Positions 21,730 through 33,100 of a stretch of DNA of 64,000 nt are shown here, piece by piece. This DNA is from Adiantum capillus-veneris (taxonomy: Eukaryota; Streptophyta; Polypodiopsida; Polypodiales; Pteridaceae): NCBI GenBank assembly GCA_014529385.2, contig CM043969.1, positions 32,402,446 through 32,466,445 on the forward strand. The letters run 5' to 3'. The position numbers were made by a program, and so were the translations under genes. Under the pieces are notes generated by a model that was given only the letters and a program-made list of their open reading frames with translations, ran no database searches and had not been told where the DNA came from. Position 1 is the stretch's first letter, and each line of letters begins with the position of its first letter.

Positions 21730-24700
21730 ATGAAAAACACTTCTTCTTCAGCTTCAACCAGCTATGTTGATGACTCTCAGGTACGTCTTTTCGACCCTTC
21801 TTTCTTTTCAATAGCTAGAAGTAGTCATAGTCTGTATCAAGAAAGATTTAAGTTTTTAGCTAAGTCTAATTTGAAGAATTTGCATGTTTTTGGTAATGGT
21901 CCTATTCGTTGGGCTTCTTTTAAGAATGTCTTAGTTAGTACTCATTACACAAGTTCTTCCATAAAAGCCCTCAATCGTTTGAGGCGTTTAAGGAAAAAAC
22001 ATCTTGCGGTAGATCGTCCTCTGAGTCCAATTCATACCTCTCAAGTTATTTATGTTATTTATAATATTCACGATAGTTCTATGATGTATGTTGGCCAAAC
22101 TTTTCGAACAGATTTTGTTCGTTTTCAAGAACATGTAAGAGAAGCTAGAAAAGTTCAAAGTAAGAGCACAGTACGTGAAAGTGTGAAACCCTTGTATGCG
22201 GCAATAGCAAAACATGGGTTTGAGTCTTTCCGTTGTTTTCCCATTGAGCACATAGAAGGTAATTTTAGAAACTCTAAAGAGTTCTATAAATCAACGTGGC
22301 CTCGAGAGTTGTTTTGGATGAGAACTTTGCATACTTTTTTCCCTAAAGGTTTCAACTTGGAAGGAAAGTCTTCTTTACGTAAAAATAAGACACTTTACCA
22401 TCAGAAACCTATGCTTTGGCGAAGGCATCCCAAACCCGAGTTAGTTCTCCCTTGAAGTCATTTTAAAAGAATTTGGATTCGTAAAGGTTCTCGTTCAGAT
22501 CCGCCTTCTATCCCTGAAATCAATTCAGTTGTTTTGCACAACACTATTTCTAGTAGTGTACAAGGTCTCCCTAGGGGTTCAATCTCTAGAATTGAGAGTG
22601 ATGACCCTTCTAACCATAGAATTTTTGCTTATAGAGATTTCAAACGGAGATTGATTTACCTATCTAGAGCCACGGAATTGGGTTCTTTTCTTATAAAATA
22701 TTTGAAAGGTATAATATAAGGATCCTATTTAAGCTCTTGTATACCCTTGAGAACTACTCTTATGAAGATTTGGAGCTAAGAGAGTCTCATAGTACTCAAC
22801 TTCGAGTACTGTTAGGCAAATTTCTGAAGTCCAAATGTCCTAGTCTGAAAAATCCCTTGGTTGGAAAGAAAGATTTGTTGATAACTATCTTTACCTCCCC
22901 TGACTTAGACAAGATTGGATTAAGCTCTATTTTGAGATCTCAAGAAGCTTTGGATGCTCTCCCTCCTTGTGTGAGAAAGGTATGGAACCATCCTGTCGTA
23001 GCTTTTAAATATGTGAAAACTTTAGGAAAAATTAAAAAGCTTTCAACTATAGTGACATAGGACGTAATCTTAAAAAGCAAGAGAGGCTTGCAATCTCAAG
23101 TATTGATTGCCCTTGTAGTAAAACTGCCTTTTCTTCTTACGTAAATGGAGCTTTCGGTCATGTAGTTATTGCCGATTGTTCTATCCTTCCTTCGGATTCC
23201 TCGAAAGACCTTTTCTCAAGAGGTACTAAATATAGGCTCCCTTCCTCAAACGACTCTTGCCTTCTCAAAGCCATAGAAAAAGGAATTTCTAGTTTCGTAG
23301 TAAAGTTTGAGGAGTCTTTAGGAGTTCAAGGTATTTTTACCCATTGGAAGTCTGTAATCCTCAAGAAAGCTTCTTTGAAATTAGCATCTTGCCCTCGAAA
23401 CGTTTTTTCAGGAAAGCACAACTTATCTTCTTCTAATCGTGATGCTCTTAGGAAATTTCATCGTGATTTTGTAATCTCTTATGTAGATAAGTGCTCTAAT
23501 AACTTTGTTGTTACGTGCAAAAAGTTCTATTTAGAATGCTTGTTAGGTGAAGTAAATTCTCAGACTTACAGTGTTTGTGATCTTTGAATGCAAGAGGCTA
23601 TCTTGAAACATCAAGACTTTTGTAAGTCTTTTGGTTTCGAGTGCCAGCCTAAATTACCTTGTTTATATACCGTTTGGAAGTTCCATAAGAACCCTATAAA
23701 GCCTAGATTTATAGCTGCTTCTTGTAACAGCTCTTTGACCGAGGTTTCCAAATGGCTTAGTTATTGTTTCAAAGCCATTTTACCTAGCGTAAATGAATTG
23801 TGGAATAATATGCTAAAGGAAGCAGACGTACCTACCGATTCAAGTTGGATTTTAAATGATTCAGTAGGTGTGATTCCTGTTTTAGAGTTTTTGAACTCTT
23901 CAAGAAGCCTTAAGGAGAAATCTTCTCCTTTATGTCTCCAAACTTTTGACTTTACAACGCTATACATGAAGCTAAATTTGGAGGACCTTAAATTTAGAGT
24001 CAAGTCTCTTATTTCAAAAGTTTTTGCGTACAAGCTTGAGAAGGATAGGTACAAGGCATTGCTAGTAGAAAAGTCAGCCTTGAACTTTAACTTCTTATGG
24101 CTGAAAAATAAGAATGTAGATGTAGACAAAGGAAGAAAGAGATTCACCAGGATTGTAGATGACATTGACATCATATCTTGGTTAGATTTTCTTTTGGACA
24201 ATTTATATATTACCATCGGCGACTCTCTTTTCAAGCAAACAATTGGTATCCCTATGGGTACCAATTGTGCTGTTTTTCTTGCTAATTTGTATCTTTTTAC
24301 TTATGAGTTTGATTTTATGGAGCGTCTTGTCCTTGCTAACACTTGCCCAATATTTTTGCACAAGTTATGCAATGTAAGACGCTTTGTAGATGATCTTTTT
24401 GTCCCTGGCGTTCCTTCTTTTCAAGATTTTATGTACTTGAATTCGAGTTTTGTAGGCGGAGGGATTTATCCCAAGGAGTTTTGTGAACTTAACTGTACCA
24501 CAAATAGTGATTGTTGTGCCTTTTTAGACCTTAAGATTTTTCAGACTCCCTTGGGATTAGAAGTAGATATCTATGATAAGCGCCTTGAACCAGAATATGC
24601 CAATCTAAAAATCATCCGCATGCCTCACATTTCTTCGAACATTTCTCTTTTAGCTAAGTACAGTGTCATTTGCTCTCAACTATTTAGATTTTCTCGTCTT

Positions 24701-24913
24701 TGTTCTAGTAAATCTACTTTTGTTGTTCAATCTTGCCATCTTATTTCTTTACTAGTTGAAAAAGGATACTCATTCAAAAGAATCATGAAAAAAGTTCATT
24801 CATTTTTGCATCGTAGTAAGTTTATTTTTAGTGTTTCTTCCTTTGGAATGTTCAAGATAATCAGTAGTAAATTCAATAGAAGTGGGGAGCTAAAACGCCC
24901 ACTTATTGTTTGA
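21730..24913 (+). pseudogene. PLE unit 2, GIY-YIG endonuclease and RT
   Basis: The unit starts with MKNTSSSASTSY. The GIY-YIG domain is at about residues 108-205: the YVIYNI and MYVGQT strands, Arg in VRFQEHV, and the Glu in WPRELFW near the end. Then come the Cys/His segment (CPCSKTAF, GHVVIADC) and the RT (LYTVWKFHKN, FDFTTLYMKL, IPMGTNCAVFLANLYLF, RRFVDDLF, FLDLKIF, YDKRLEPEY). Lesions are TGA 22453-22455, a one-base loss near 22688, a frameshift near 23027-23041 and TGA 23585-23587. The last two are shared with unit 3. The RT frame 23588-24913 (441 codons) starts ATG immediately after the TGA. Confidence 0.9.
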
Positions 24914-26397
24914 CTTAATAACACCTTATGTTGTTGTTTTGATCTTTAGAGCTTCTAGTATTTTCACTATAGCTTGAAAATTGCTAGCCTTTATCATGGC
25001 TGAGTATGCCCATCACCTCCGGAGGGTGATAAAAACTCAGCTCGTTGGTTTTGTAGAGTACGTTCAAAGCATGAATGACCTCTATATAAACCTGTACCTA
25101 CTCTTGGGCACTGACGACGTGAGTAGGGATGTCATAGCTGTTGTCCAAGCTATGCATGATAAAGGTGATAATCTTATTCTTCCTGTTTGGACAAGGAGTG
25201 AAGTTGAGATCACATATTGTCAAGTTTGGTTCTTTGCTCTTCGTAGGTTTGTAGTAGTATTCATTTTTCAATTTCATATTTAGCTTACCTGAGGACTTAA
25301 GAATGTGTTCCGTTATAGGTTGTTGTGTGAAGTTTGATTTCTAGGATTAAGTTTTTAAGATGTCTTATCCTTTTTTTTTTCTTTTTTGCTTAAAGTTGAG
25401 TACTTGTTTTAAGCCAAGTAAGTTGCGTCAACTTATTTTAGACATGCCTTTTCTGAAAACATTTTTAAGTTAATAATGTTTTGTTTTATCTAGTTTTGTT
25501 TCGAAGCAATCAAAGTGATTTAGTTAGTTAGTTTGTTTGTTTTTGTTTTCCTTTTCTTTTCGTGTGTCCCTTGCTTTTATAGTTTTATGAGTGCTTTACT
25601 CCCTCTTATAATTCGTGAGTTTAGACTATTCTGAACTTATGAAGGTATATTTTTCAGTCATCTAGCGGACATGCAAATCTTTTTGATTTTCGTCCAAGTG
25701 GTGACCAGCTGTTGAGCTTCATGAAGATATATTGGGAGGGTGTGCATACCCCAACAGCTATCGATCTTATACTCATGTGTGTGTCGATGTAATTTTATGT
25801 GTGTATTACTTTTATTCTTTGGTTTAAATAAACTTTTTTTTTTCTTATAATAAGTAATGGGTCTTTTTGTAATTTTGGTTGTATCCTGAATTACTGTGTA
25901 GAGCTTCTTTTCGTTTTGATTTTGGTTTGTGTGAGTGTTATGTCCTTTATTTCTTAATTTGTCTTGATTTATCTATTTGTTGTTTTTTGCTTTTGATTGC
26001 GTGTGTGTGTTTGGTTGTTGTGGTGAGAAAGTTATAAATCTAACTTTGTAGATTGCATGTTTTTAATAAATAATGTTTTTCTCTTAAATCTCTTAAAAAG
26101 TAAAAATAACTTCTTAATTTGGGTCCTTTGGATCAAGGGTTTCTTGTGCGATTTCATGAAATATCTCTTGTGAGAGGAGAGGTTGAGTAGTGATTCTAGC
26201 AAGGGATCGCAGACACTCGATTGCACGCTATTGTAGATGATCTTTTGAGTGTAGCAAGCAGCCTTATTTAAGGACCTCAATGCTTGGCAACAACCCTGCT
26301 ATACAAATGAGGGGTGTGGCTAGCACCAATCTAGTGTTAGGATCGTTAGCCTTGAGGCGGGCGTTGATCTGAAACACTGACCTTACTACAAAAATAA
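24914..26397 (+). other. PLE spacer 2
   Basis: This is the near-identical repeat of spacer 1. The short frame recurs (ATG 24996, stop at 25283), as does the hairpin at 24999-25041. No other coding sequence is seen. Confidence 0.6.
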
Positions 26398-29300
26398 AAA
26401 ACACTTTTACTTCTTCTTCAGCTTCAACCAGCAATGTTGATGACTCTCAGGTACGTCTTTTCGACCCTTCTTTCTTTTCAGTAGCTAGAAGTAGTCATAG
26501 TCTGTATCAAGAAAGATTTAAGTTTTTAGCTAAGTCTAATTTGAAGAATTTGCATGTTTTTGGTGATGGTCCTATTCGTTGGGCTTCTTTTAAGAATGTC
26601 TTAGTTAGTACTCATTACACAAGTTCTTCCATAAAAGCCCTCAATCGTTTGAGGCGTTTAAGGAAAAAACATCTTGCGGTAGATCGTCCTCTGAGTCCGG
26701 TTCATACCTCTCAAGTTATTTATGTTATTTATAATATTCACGATAGTTCTATGATGTATGTTGGCCAAACTTTTCGAACAGATTTTGTTCGTTTTCAGGA
26801 ACATGTAAGAGAAGCGAGAAAAGTTCAAAGTAAGAGCACCGTACGTGAAAGTGTGAAACCCTTGTATGCGGCAATAGCAAAACATGGGTTTGAGTCTTTT
26901 CGTTGTTTTCCCATTGAGCACATAGAAGGTAATTTTAGAAACTCTAATGAGTTCTATAAATCAACGTGGCCTCGAGAGTTGTTTTGGATGAGAACTTTGC
27001 ATACTTTTTTCCCTAAAGGTTTCAACTTGGAAGGAAAGTGTTCTTTACGTAAAAATAAGACAATTTACCATAAGAAACCTATGCTTTGGAGAAGGCATCC
27101 CAAACCCGAGTTAGTTCTCCCTTCAAGTCATTTTAAAAGAATTTGGATTCCTAAAGGTTCTCGTTCAGATCCGCCTTCTATCCCTGAAATCAATCCAGTT
27201 GTTTTGCACAACACTATTTCTAGTAGAGTACAAGGTCTCCCTAGGGGTTCAATCTCTAGAATTGAGAGTGATGACCCTTCTAACCATAGAATTTTTGCTT
27301 ATAGAGATTTCAAACGGAGATTGATTTACCTATCTAGTGCCATGGAATTGGGTTCTTTTTCTTATAAAATATTTGAAAGGTATAATATAAGGATCCTATT
27401 TAAGCTCTTGTATACCCTTGAGAACTACTCTTATGAAGATTTGGAGCTAAGAGAGTCTCATAGTACTCAACTTCGAGTACTATTAGGCAAATTTCTGAAG
27501 TCCAAATGTCCTAGTCTGAAAAATCCCTTGGTTGGAAAGAAAGATTTGTTGATAACTATCTTTACCTCCCTTGACTTAGACAAGATTGGATTAAGCTCTA
27601 TTTTGAGATCTCAAGAAGCTTTGGATGCTCTCCCTCCTTGTGTGAGAAAGGTATGGAACCATCCTGTCGTAGCTTTCAAATATGTGAAAAGTTTAGGACA
27701 AATTAAAAAGCTTTCAACTATAGTGACATAGGACGTAATCTTAAAAAGCAAGAGAGGCTTGCAATCTCAAGTATTGATTGCCCTTGTAGTAAAACTGCCT
27801 TTTCTTCTTACGTAAATGGAGCTTTGGGTCATGTAGTTATTGCCGATTGTTCTATCCTTCCTTCGGATTCCTCGAAAGACCTTTTCTCAAGAGGTACTAA
27901 ATATAGGCTCCCTTCCTCAAACGACTCTTGCCTTCTCAAAGCCATAGAAAAAGGAATTTCTAGTTTCGTAGTAAAGTTTGAGGAGTCTTTAGGAGTTCAA
28001 GGTATTTTTACCCATTGGAAGTCTGTAATCCTCAAGAAAGCTTCTTTGAAATTAGCATCTTGCTCTCGACACGTTTCTTTAGGAAAGAACAACTTCTCTT
28101 CTTCTAATCGTGATGCTCTTAGGAAATTTCATCGTGATTTTGTAATCTCTTATGTAGATAAGTGCTCTAATAACTTTGTTGTTACGTGCAAAAAGTTCTA
28201 TTTAGAATGCTTGTTAGGTGAAGTAAATTCTCAGACATACAGTGTTTGTGATCTTTGAATGCAAGAGGCTATCTTGAAACATCAAGACTTTTGTGAGTCT
28301 TTTGGTTTCGAGTGCCAGCCTAAATTACCTTGTTTATATACCGTTTGGAAGTTCCACAAGAACCCTATAAAGCCTAGATTTATAGCTGCTTCTTGTAACA
28401 GCTCTTTGACCGAGGTTTCCAAATGGCTTAGTTATTGTTTCAAAGCCATTTTACCTAGCGTAAATGAATTGTGGAATAATATGCTAAAGGAAGCAGACGT
28501 ACGTACCGATTCAAGTTGGATTTTAAATGATTCAGTAGGTGTGATTCCTGTTTTAAAGTTTTTGAACTCTTCAAGAAGCCTTAAGGAGAAATCTTCTCCT
28601 TTATGTCTCCAAACTTTTGACTTTACAACGCTATACATGAAGCTAAATTTGGAGGACCTTAAATTTAGAGTCAAGTCTCTTATTTCAAAAGTTTTTGCGT
28701 ACAAGCTTGAGAAGGATAGGTACAAGGCATTGCTAGTAGAAAAGTCAGCCTTGAACTTTGCCTTCTTATGGCTGAAAAATAAGAATGTAGATGTAGACAA
28801 AGGAAGAAAGAGATTCACCAGGATTGTAGATGACATTGACATCATATCTTGGTTAGATTTTCTTTTGGAAAATTTATATATAACCATGGGCGACTCTCTT
28901 TTCAAGAAAACAATTGGTATCCCTATGGGTACCAATTGTGTTGTTTTTCTTGCTAATTTGTACCTTTTTACTTATGAGTTTGATTTTATGGAGCGTCTTG
29001 TCCTTGCTAACACTTGCCCAATATTTTTGCACAAGTTATGCAATGTAAGACGCTTTGTAGATGATCTTTTTGTCCCTGACGTTCTTTCTTTTCAAGATTT
29101 TATGTACTTGAATTCGAGTTCTATAGGCGGAGGGATTTATCCCAAGGAGTTTTGTGAACTTAACTGTACCACAAATAGTGATTGTTGTGCCTTTTTAGAC
29201 CTTAAGATTTTTCAGACTCCCTTGGGATTAGAAGTAGATATCTATGATAAGCGCCTTGAACCAGAATATGCCAATCTAAAAAGCATCCGCATGTCTCATA

Positions 29301-29584
29301 TTTCTTCGAACATTTCTCCTTTAGCTAAGTACAGTGTCATTTGCTCTCAACTATTTAGATTTTCTCGTCTTTGTTCTAGTAAATCTACTTTTGTTGTTCA
29401 ATCTTGCCATCTTATTTCTTTACTAGTTGAAAAAGGATACTCATTCAAAAGAATCATGAAAAAAGTTCATTCATTTTTGCATCGTAGTAAGTTTATTTTT
29501 AGTGTTTCTTCCTTTGGAATGTTCAAGATAATCAGTAGTAAATTCAATAGAAGTGGGGAGCTAAAACGCCCACTTATTGTTTGA
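26398..29584 (+). pseudogene. PLE unit 3, least damaged copy
   Basis: The frame runs openly from about 26400 to 27731 through the GIY-YIG domain (YVIYNI, MYVGQTFR, VRFQEHV, RELFW) without the TGA that breaks unit 2. It has the same frameshift near 27700-27715 and the same TGA (28256-28258) before ATG at 28259 as unit 2. The RT frame 28259-29584 keeps IPMGTNCVVFLANLYLF and RRFVDDLF. The ATG used in unit 2 is ATA here. If those few lesions are ignored, the product would be about 1060 residues. Confidence 0.9.
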
Positions 29585-30282
29585 CTTAATAACACCTTAT
29601 GTTGTTGTTTTGATCTTTAGAGCTTCTAGTATTTTCACTATAGCTTGAAAATTGCTAGCCTTTATCATGGCTGAGTATGCCCATCACCTCCGGAGGGTGA
29701 TAAAAACTCAGCTCGTTGGTTTTGTAGAGTACGTTCAAAGCATGAATGACCTCTATATAAACCTGTACCTACTCTTGGGCACTGACGACGTGAGTAGGGA
29801 TGTCATAGCTGTTGTCCAAGCTATGCATGATAAAGGTGATAATCTTATTCTTCCTGTTTGGACAAGGAGTGAAGTTGAGATCACATATTGTCAAGTTTGG
29901 TTCTTTGCTCTTCGTAGGTTTGTAGTAGTATTCATTTTTCGATTTCATATTTAGCTTACCTGAGGACTTAAGAATGTGTTCCGTAATAGGTTGTTGTGTG
30001 AAGTTTGATTTCTAGGATTAAATTTTTAAGATGTCTTATCCTTTTTTTTTTTTTTTTTGCCTTAAAGTTGAGTACTTGTTTTAAGCCAAGTAAGTTGCGT
30101 CAACTTATTTTACACATGCCTTTTCTGAAAACATTTTGAAGTTAATAATGTTTTATTTTATCTAGTTTTGTTTCGAAGCAATCAAAGTGATTTAGTTAGT
30201 TTGTTTGTTTGTTTTTGTTTTTCTTTTCTCTTCGTGTGTCCCTTGCTTTTATAGTTTTATGAGTGCTTTATTCCCTCTTATA
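29585..30282 (+). other. PLE spacer 3, truncated
   Basis: This is the first 700 bp of the spacer, with the short frame (ATG 29667, stop at 29954) and the hairpin at 29670-29712. Homology to the other spacers stops after CTCTTATAA, which marks the right boundary of the array. Confidence 0.6.
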
Positions 30283-30705
30283 AAGATTGCGAGGAGTAGT
30301 GCTCGAAGAAAACCTAGGTTTAGTGTAGTCCCACCTACAAATTTTGAAGTTTACCTCTAAATTTTTTATTTTGAAGGTAAGAAAACCTTCAAATTTTGTC
30401 AATTTACCTCTGTGGTTTCACATGTGTAGGTTTGCCAAGTTTCTGGAAAAAAGTTTTTATCGAGCACTGGTGAGGAGGTCCGGCCGGTGGGGGGGTGTCA
30501 TTGTTGGAGGTTGTCTGGCACCGTCAAGTAGGGTTTGTCATTTGCACTAAGAGGAAATTTTAGAAAATTAGGCTACTTTTTCAGGTTTTTACACTATTTT
30601 TCTCTATTATGGGGCGGAATTTCTCCTTTTTCCCTTGCCGTGAACCGGCATATTGGAAATTGAGAATGACACGATATTAAATTGAGGCACATTTTTCCCG
30701 AACAC

Positions 30706-30708
<3 letters not shown>
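30283..30708. other. No gene recognised
   Basis: This unique sequence lies between the end of the PLE array and the GA-rich block. Only short open frames occur and none is supported by a recognisable domain. Confidence 0.5.
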
Positions 30709-30745
<37 letters not shown>

Positions 30746-30820
30746 AGATTCAGTGTAGAATGCACCTGCGCTCTCGAAAAGAGAGAGATAGGTCACAGAG
30801 ACTGCTTGCACGTGCGCGCT

Positions 30821-30874
<54 letters not shown>

Positions 30875-30955
30875 AGACTCAGTGTAGCCTGCACTTGCGC
30901 TCTCGAAAAGAGAGAGACAGGTCACAGGGACTACTTGCACGTGCGCGCTCGGAAA

Positions 30956-31016
<61 letters not shown>

Positions 31017-31057
31017 GGCTGTTGACAGCTGAGCTCCCTGGCAATGCTCTCTGAGCG

Positions 31058-31110
<53 letters not shown>
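30709..31110. repeat. Compound GA microsatellite array
   Basis: GA tracts at about 30709-30744, 30823-30873, 30958-31008 and 31063-31107 are separated by related spacers. The first two spacers share CAGTGTAG, TGCACNTGCGCTCTCGAAAA and CTTGCACGTGCGCGCTCGG, so a unit of about 130 bp has been duplicated. The long frames here on both strands (Arg-Glu or Leu-Ser repeats) are artefacts of the dinucleotide. Confidence 0.9.
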
Positions 31111-31246
31111 TTAGTTTTTCAAGCACTAGCAAGGAGGTCCCGGGGGGGGGGTTTGCCGTTGTTGGAGATGGCCTTCTGCCTTTATGTCGCACAACAACCA
31201 AGGTTCACAAAATCGCGGATGCAAGTGCAGCCTGCTTGGAACGACC

Positions 31247-31247
<1 letters not shown>

Positions 31248-31311
<64 letters not shown>

Positions 31312-31420
31312 CCCTCTCTTTTCAGGTCAATATGGCATTTCAATTCAATTCTTTCTCTCGCAGGAGGGTAGAGAGAGAAAGAATTGAATTGAAATGCCAT
31401 ATTGACCTGAAAAGAGAGGG

Positions 31421-31466
<46 letters not shown>
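31248..31466. repeat. Long inverted repeat with (GA)n/(CT)n arms
   Basis: Arms of 53 bp at 31307-31359 and 31373-31425 are exact reverse complements (core GGTCAATATGGCATTTC), around a loop of about 13 bp. The pairing extends outwards because the left arm is preceded by GA repeats (31248-31308) and the right arm is followed by CT repeats (to 31466). A transcript would fold into a hairpin of about 95 bp. Confidence 0.92.
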
Positions 31467-31470
<4 letters not shown>

Positions 31471-32524
31471 GGAGATTAATTATAGGTGTAGCTTTTTGGG
31501 AGCTGTAAATCCCTACATAGTAGCAAAATCCAATTTGGGAGGCTGTGCGGAGTAAGTTGAGGGCGAGTGCGACTTGACGACAAGGGGGTAAAGATAAATA
31601 AATAAGTAGTCATGCTAATGCATTAGTATATGTGCCCAACTCTTTATCATGCTAAGAACCAATGTTTCCAAATACTAAGGGGCCCTGTAGAATGGCGCAC
31701 CCCAATAATATAGCGCCCAACAACTATCTCAAGACCCTGTCACATTGGGACGAGCAATTGTTGGCCAATCCGAGGTGGCGCGCATCCATTTGCCTAAGCG
31801 AAAGATGGCCAGAACCTCGTGTCAGAGGGGCGGGCAACATCCCTCAACCAACTTTTTTGTACGGGTGCCCATCTGCGAAAAGGCGAGGCGGGAAACAAGA
31901 CTACATGACTCGAGCTCTGGCAGTCAGCGCAGGAAGCGGATACCCAATCACCTGGCTAGCACTGACTGATTGCCTTCTACGCACGGTTTTTTCTTGAAAA
32001 TCCTCATGTGACTGCATTTGCGTGCCCACGAGCATGAAGAGAGAGGGGCGGGTGCCCTAGTCTGACAGGGGCCTTAGAGTGCATCACAACGATGGGTTGG
32101 CTACCGTGATCGTAAGACTAGTTTGACCCTGCTCTTCTAGTGGCCCTCACATGCAATACTACTTTTTTGCATCAATTCCATGTTGGAGTGGCAAAATTAT
32201 GGAGCACAATGTCACCTGCAAGCTTTTTCTACGAGTGATTTCAGCTGAACGTAGAATTCCTCAAGTTTGGTGCCACAAGATTGGCCCCTTCACCTTATGG
32301 CTTGTGTTAGAAAAATGGATGAACGTGGCATTATATTCAAATCCTAAAACAATGGACACTCAAGGGGGAATGGTCTTAAAGCAGCCTTGATGGCTCTGAA
32401 GAAGAATCGCCAGCTGAACACCTTGAATCCCTAGCCGCATTAGGAGCACAACCTTGCCTGTGCCCTCCATGTCTCCTACACATGTGTTGACATTCTTTCC
32501 TTCCTAATTGCATGCTAGACTTCA
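31467..32524. other. No gene recognised
   Basis: This is unique sequence without a supportable coding region. Frames of 60-110 codons at 31662-31997 and 32151-32390 have no family resemblance that I can see. Confidence 0.5.
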
Positions 32525-32690
32525 GGGCTAGAAAAATACATTTTCCTAACCGGGGCAAACTTGAAGTCTACCGCTTTTTAGGTCAAAAATCTGAAGCTTT
32601 TGCCGGTATTAACACTAAAACTTGTGTAAATTTGGCGGTTTTCTTCGAGGCAAGCTAAAAGTCTAAAGTTAGCACAAGCTATTACAATAT
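32525..32690. repeat. Short interspersed repeat, copy 2
   Basis: This is the diverged reverse complement of the repeat at about 6714-6921. It lies 410 bp upstream of flotillin copy 2, in the same orientation relative to that gene as the other copy has to flotillin copy 1. Confidence 0.6.
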
Positions 32691-32874
32691 TGATCCAAAA
32701 ACCAACAAGAAGCAGCCTGCAGGGGTATTATTTTTCGTCTAAAGCGAGAAGGAGAAACGCGCTTGGCAGACTTTGACTTTTCAGAAGCCGCGTACTCCCA
32801 AGTCCTGCCATGGAGTTCTACAAAATAAGTGGAGATTCTGATGATGAATATGGAGCCTTCGACCTAGGGTGTGT

Positions 32875-32882
32875 ATAAAATA
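32875..32882 (+). promoter_or_regulatory. Candidate TATA box of flotillin copy 2
   Basis: TATAAAAT lies about 220 bp upstream of the start codon. A start of transcription about 30 bp further on would give a leader of nearly 200 nt containing the CT tract at about 33029-33060. This is position-based inference only. Confidence 0.35.
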
Positions 32883-33024
32883 ATCCTTAAAACAGAAAGC
32901 CTAATTGTCAAGTCAAATTAGGGTGACGCAGACTTACCTACAAAAAGCTCTTGCATGCAAAGGTGCACAATGCAGTATTAGCCCTATCTACATTGTACAA
33001 TACCCTGATTCGATTCCTGAAGCT

Positions 33025-33028
<4 letters not shown>

Positions 33029-33060
<32 letters not shown>
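33029..33060. repeat. (CT)n tract in the probable 5' UTR of flotillin copy 2
   Basis: This pure CT run ends about 40 bp before the start codon. Upstream of copy 1 the comparable tract is a GA/CT microsatellite several hundred bases away. Confidence 0.85.
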
Positions 33061-33062
<2 letters not shown>

Positions 33063-33100
33063 TGCTCACTCACTCACTGCTGCTCATTTCTTTCCTAACT

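Larger units (their letters stand above)
17990..30282 (+). mobile_element. Tandem array of three Penelope-like elements with N-terminal GIY-YIG
   Basis: Three head-to-tail units have a period of about 4666 bp (unit 1 to 2) and 4671 bp (unit 2 to 3). Unit 1 is truncated at its 5' end and unit 3 at its 3' end, at CTCTTATAA (about 30282). Each full unit encodes, in one ancestral frame, a GIY-YIG nuclease, a Cys/His segment (CPCS...GHVV) and a Penelope-type RT. About 1.48 kb of non-coding spacer separates the units. Tandem arrangement with a truncated first copy is known for PLEs. GIY-YIG ahead of RT is the permuted order reported for the Chlamys/Naiad group, rather than the C-terminal GIY-YIG of classical Penelope. 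No target duplication was found. Confidence 0.9.

Noticed and set aside
30677-31508. ORFs encoding Arg-Glu or Leu-Ser repeats
   Set aside because: They are translations of (GA)n/(CT)n tracts with no start context or domain.
32951-33100. N-terminal extension of flotillin copy 2 from ATG 32951
   Set aside because: It is encoded largely by the CT tract and is not conserved in copy 1 or in the family.
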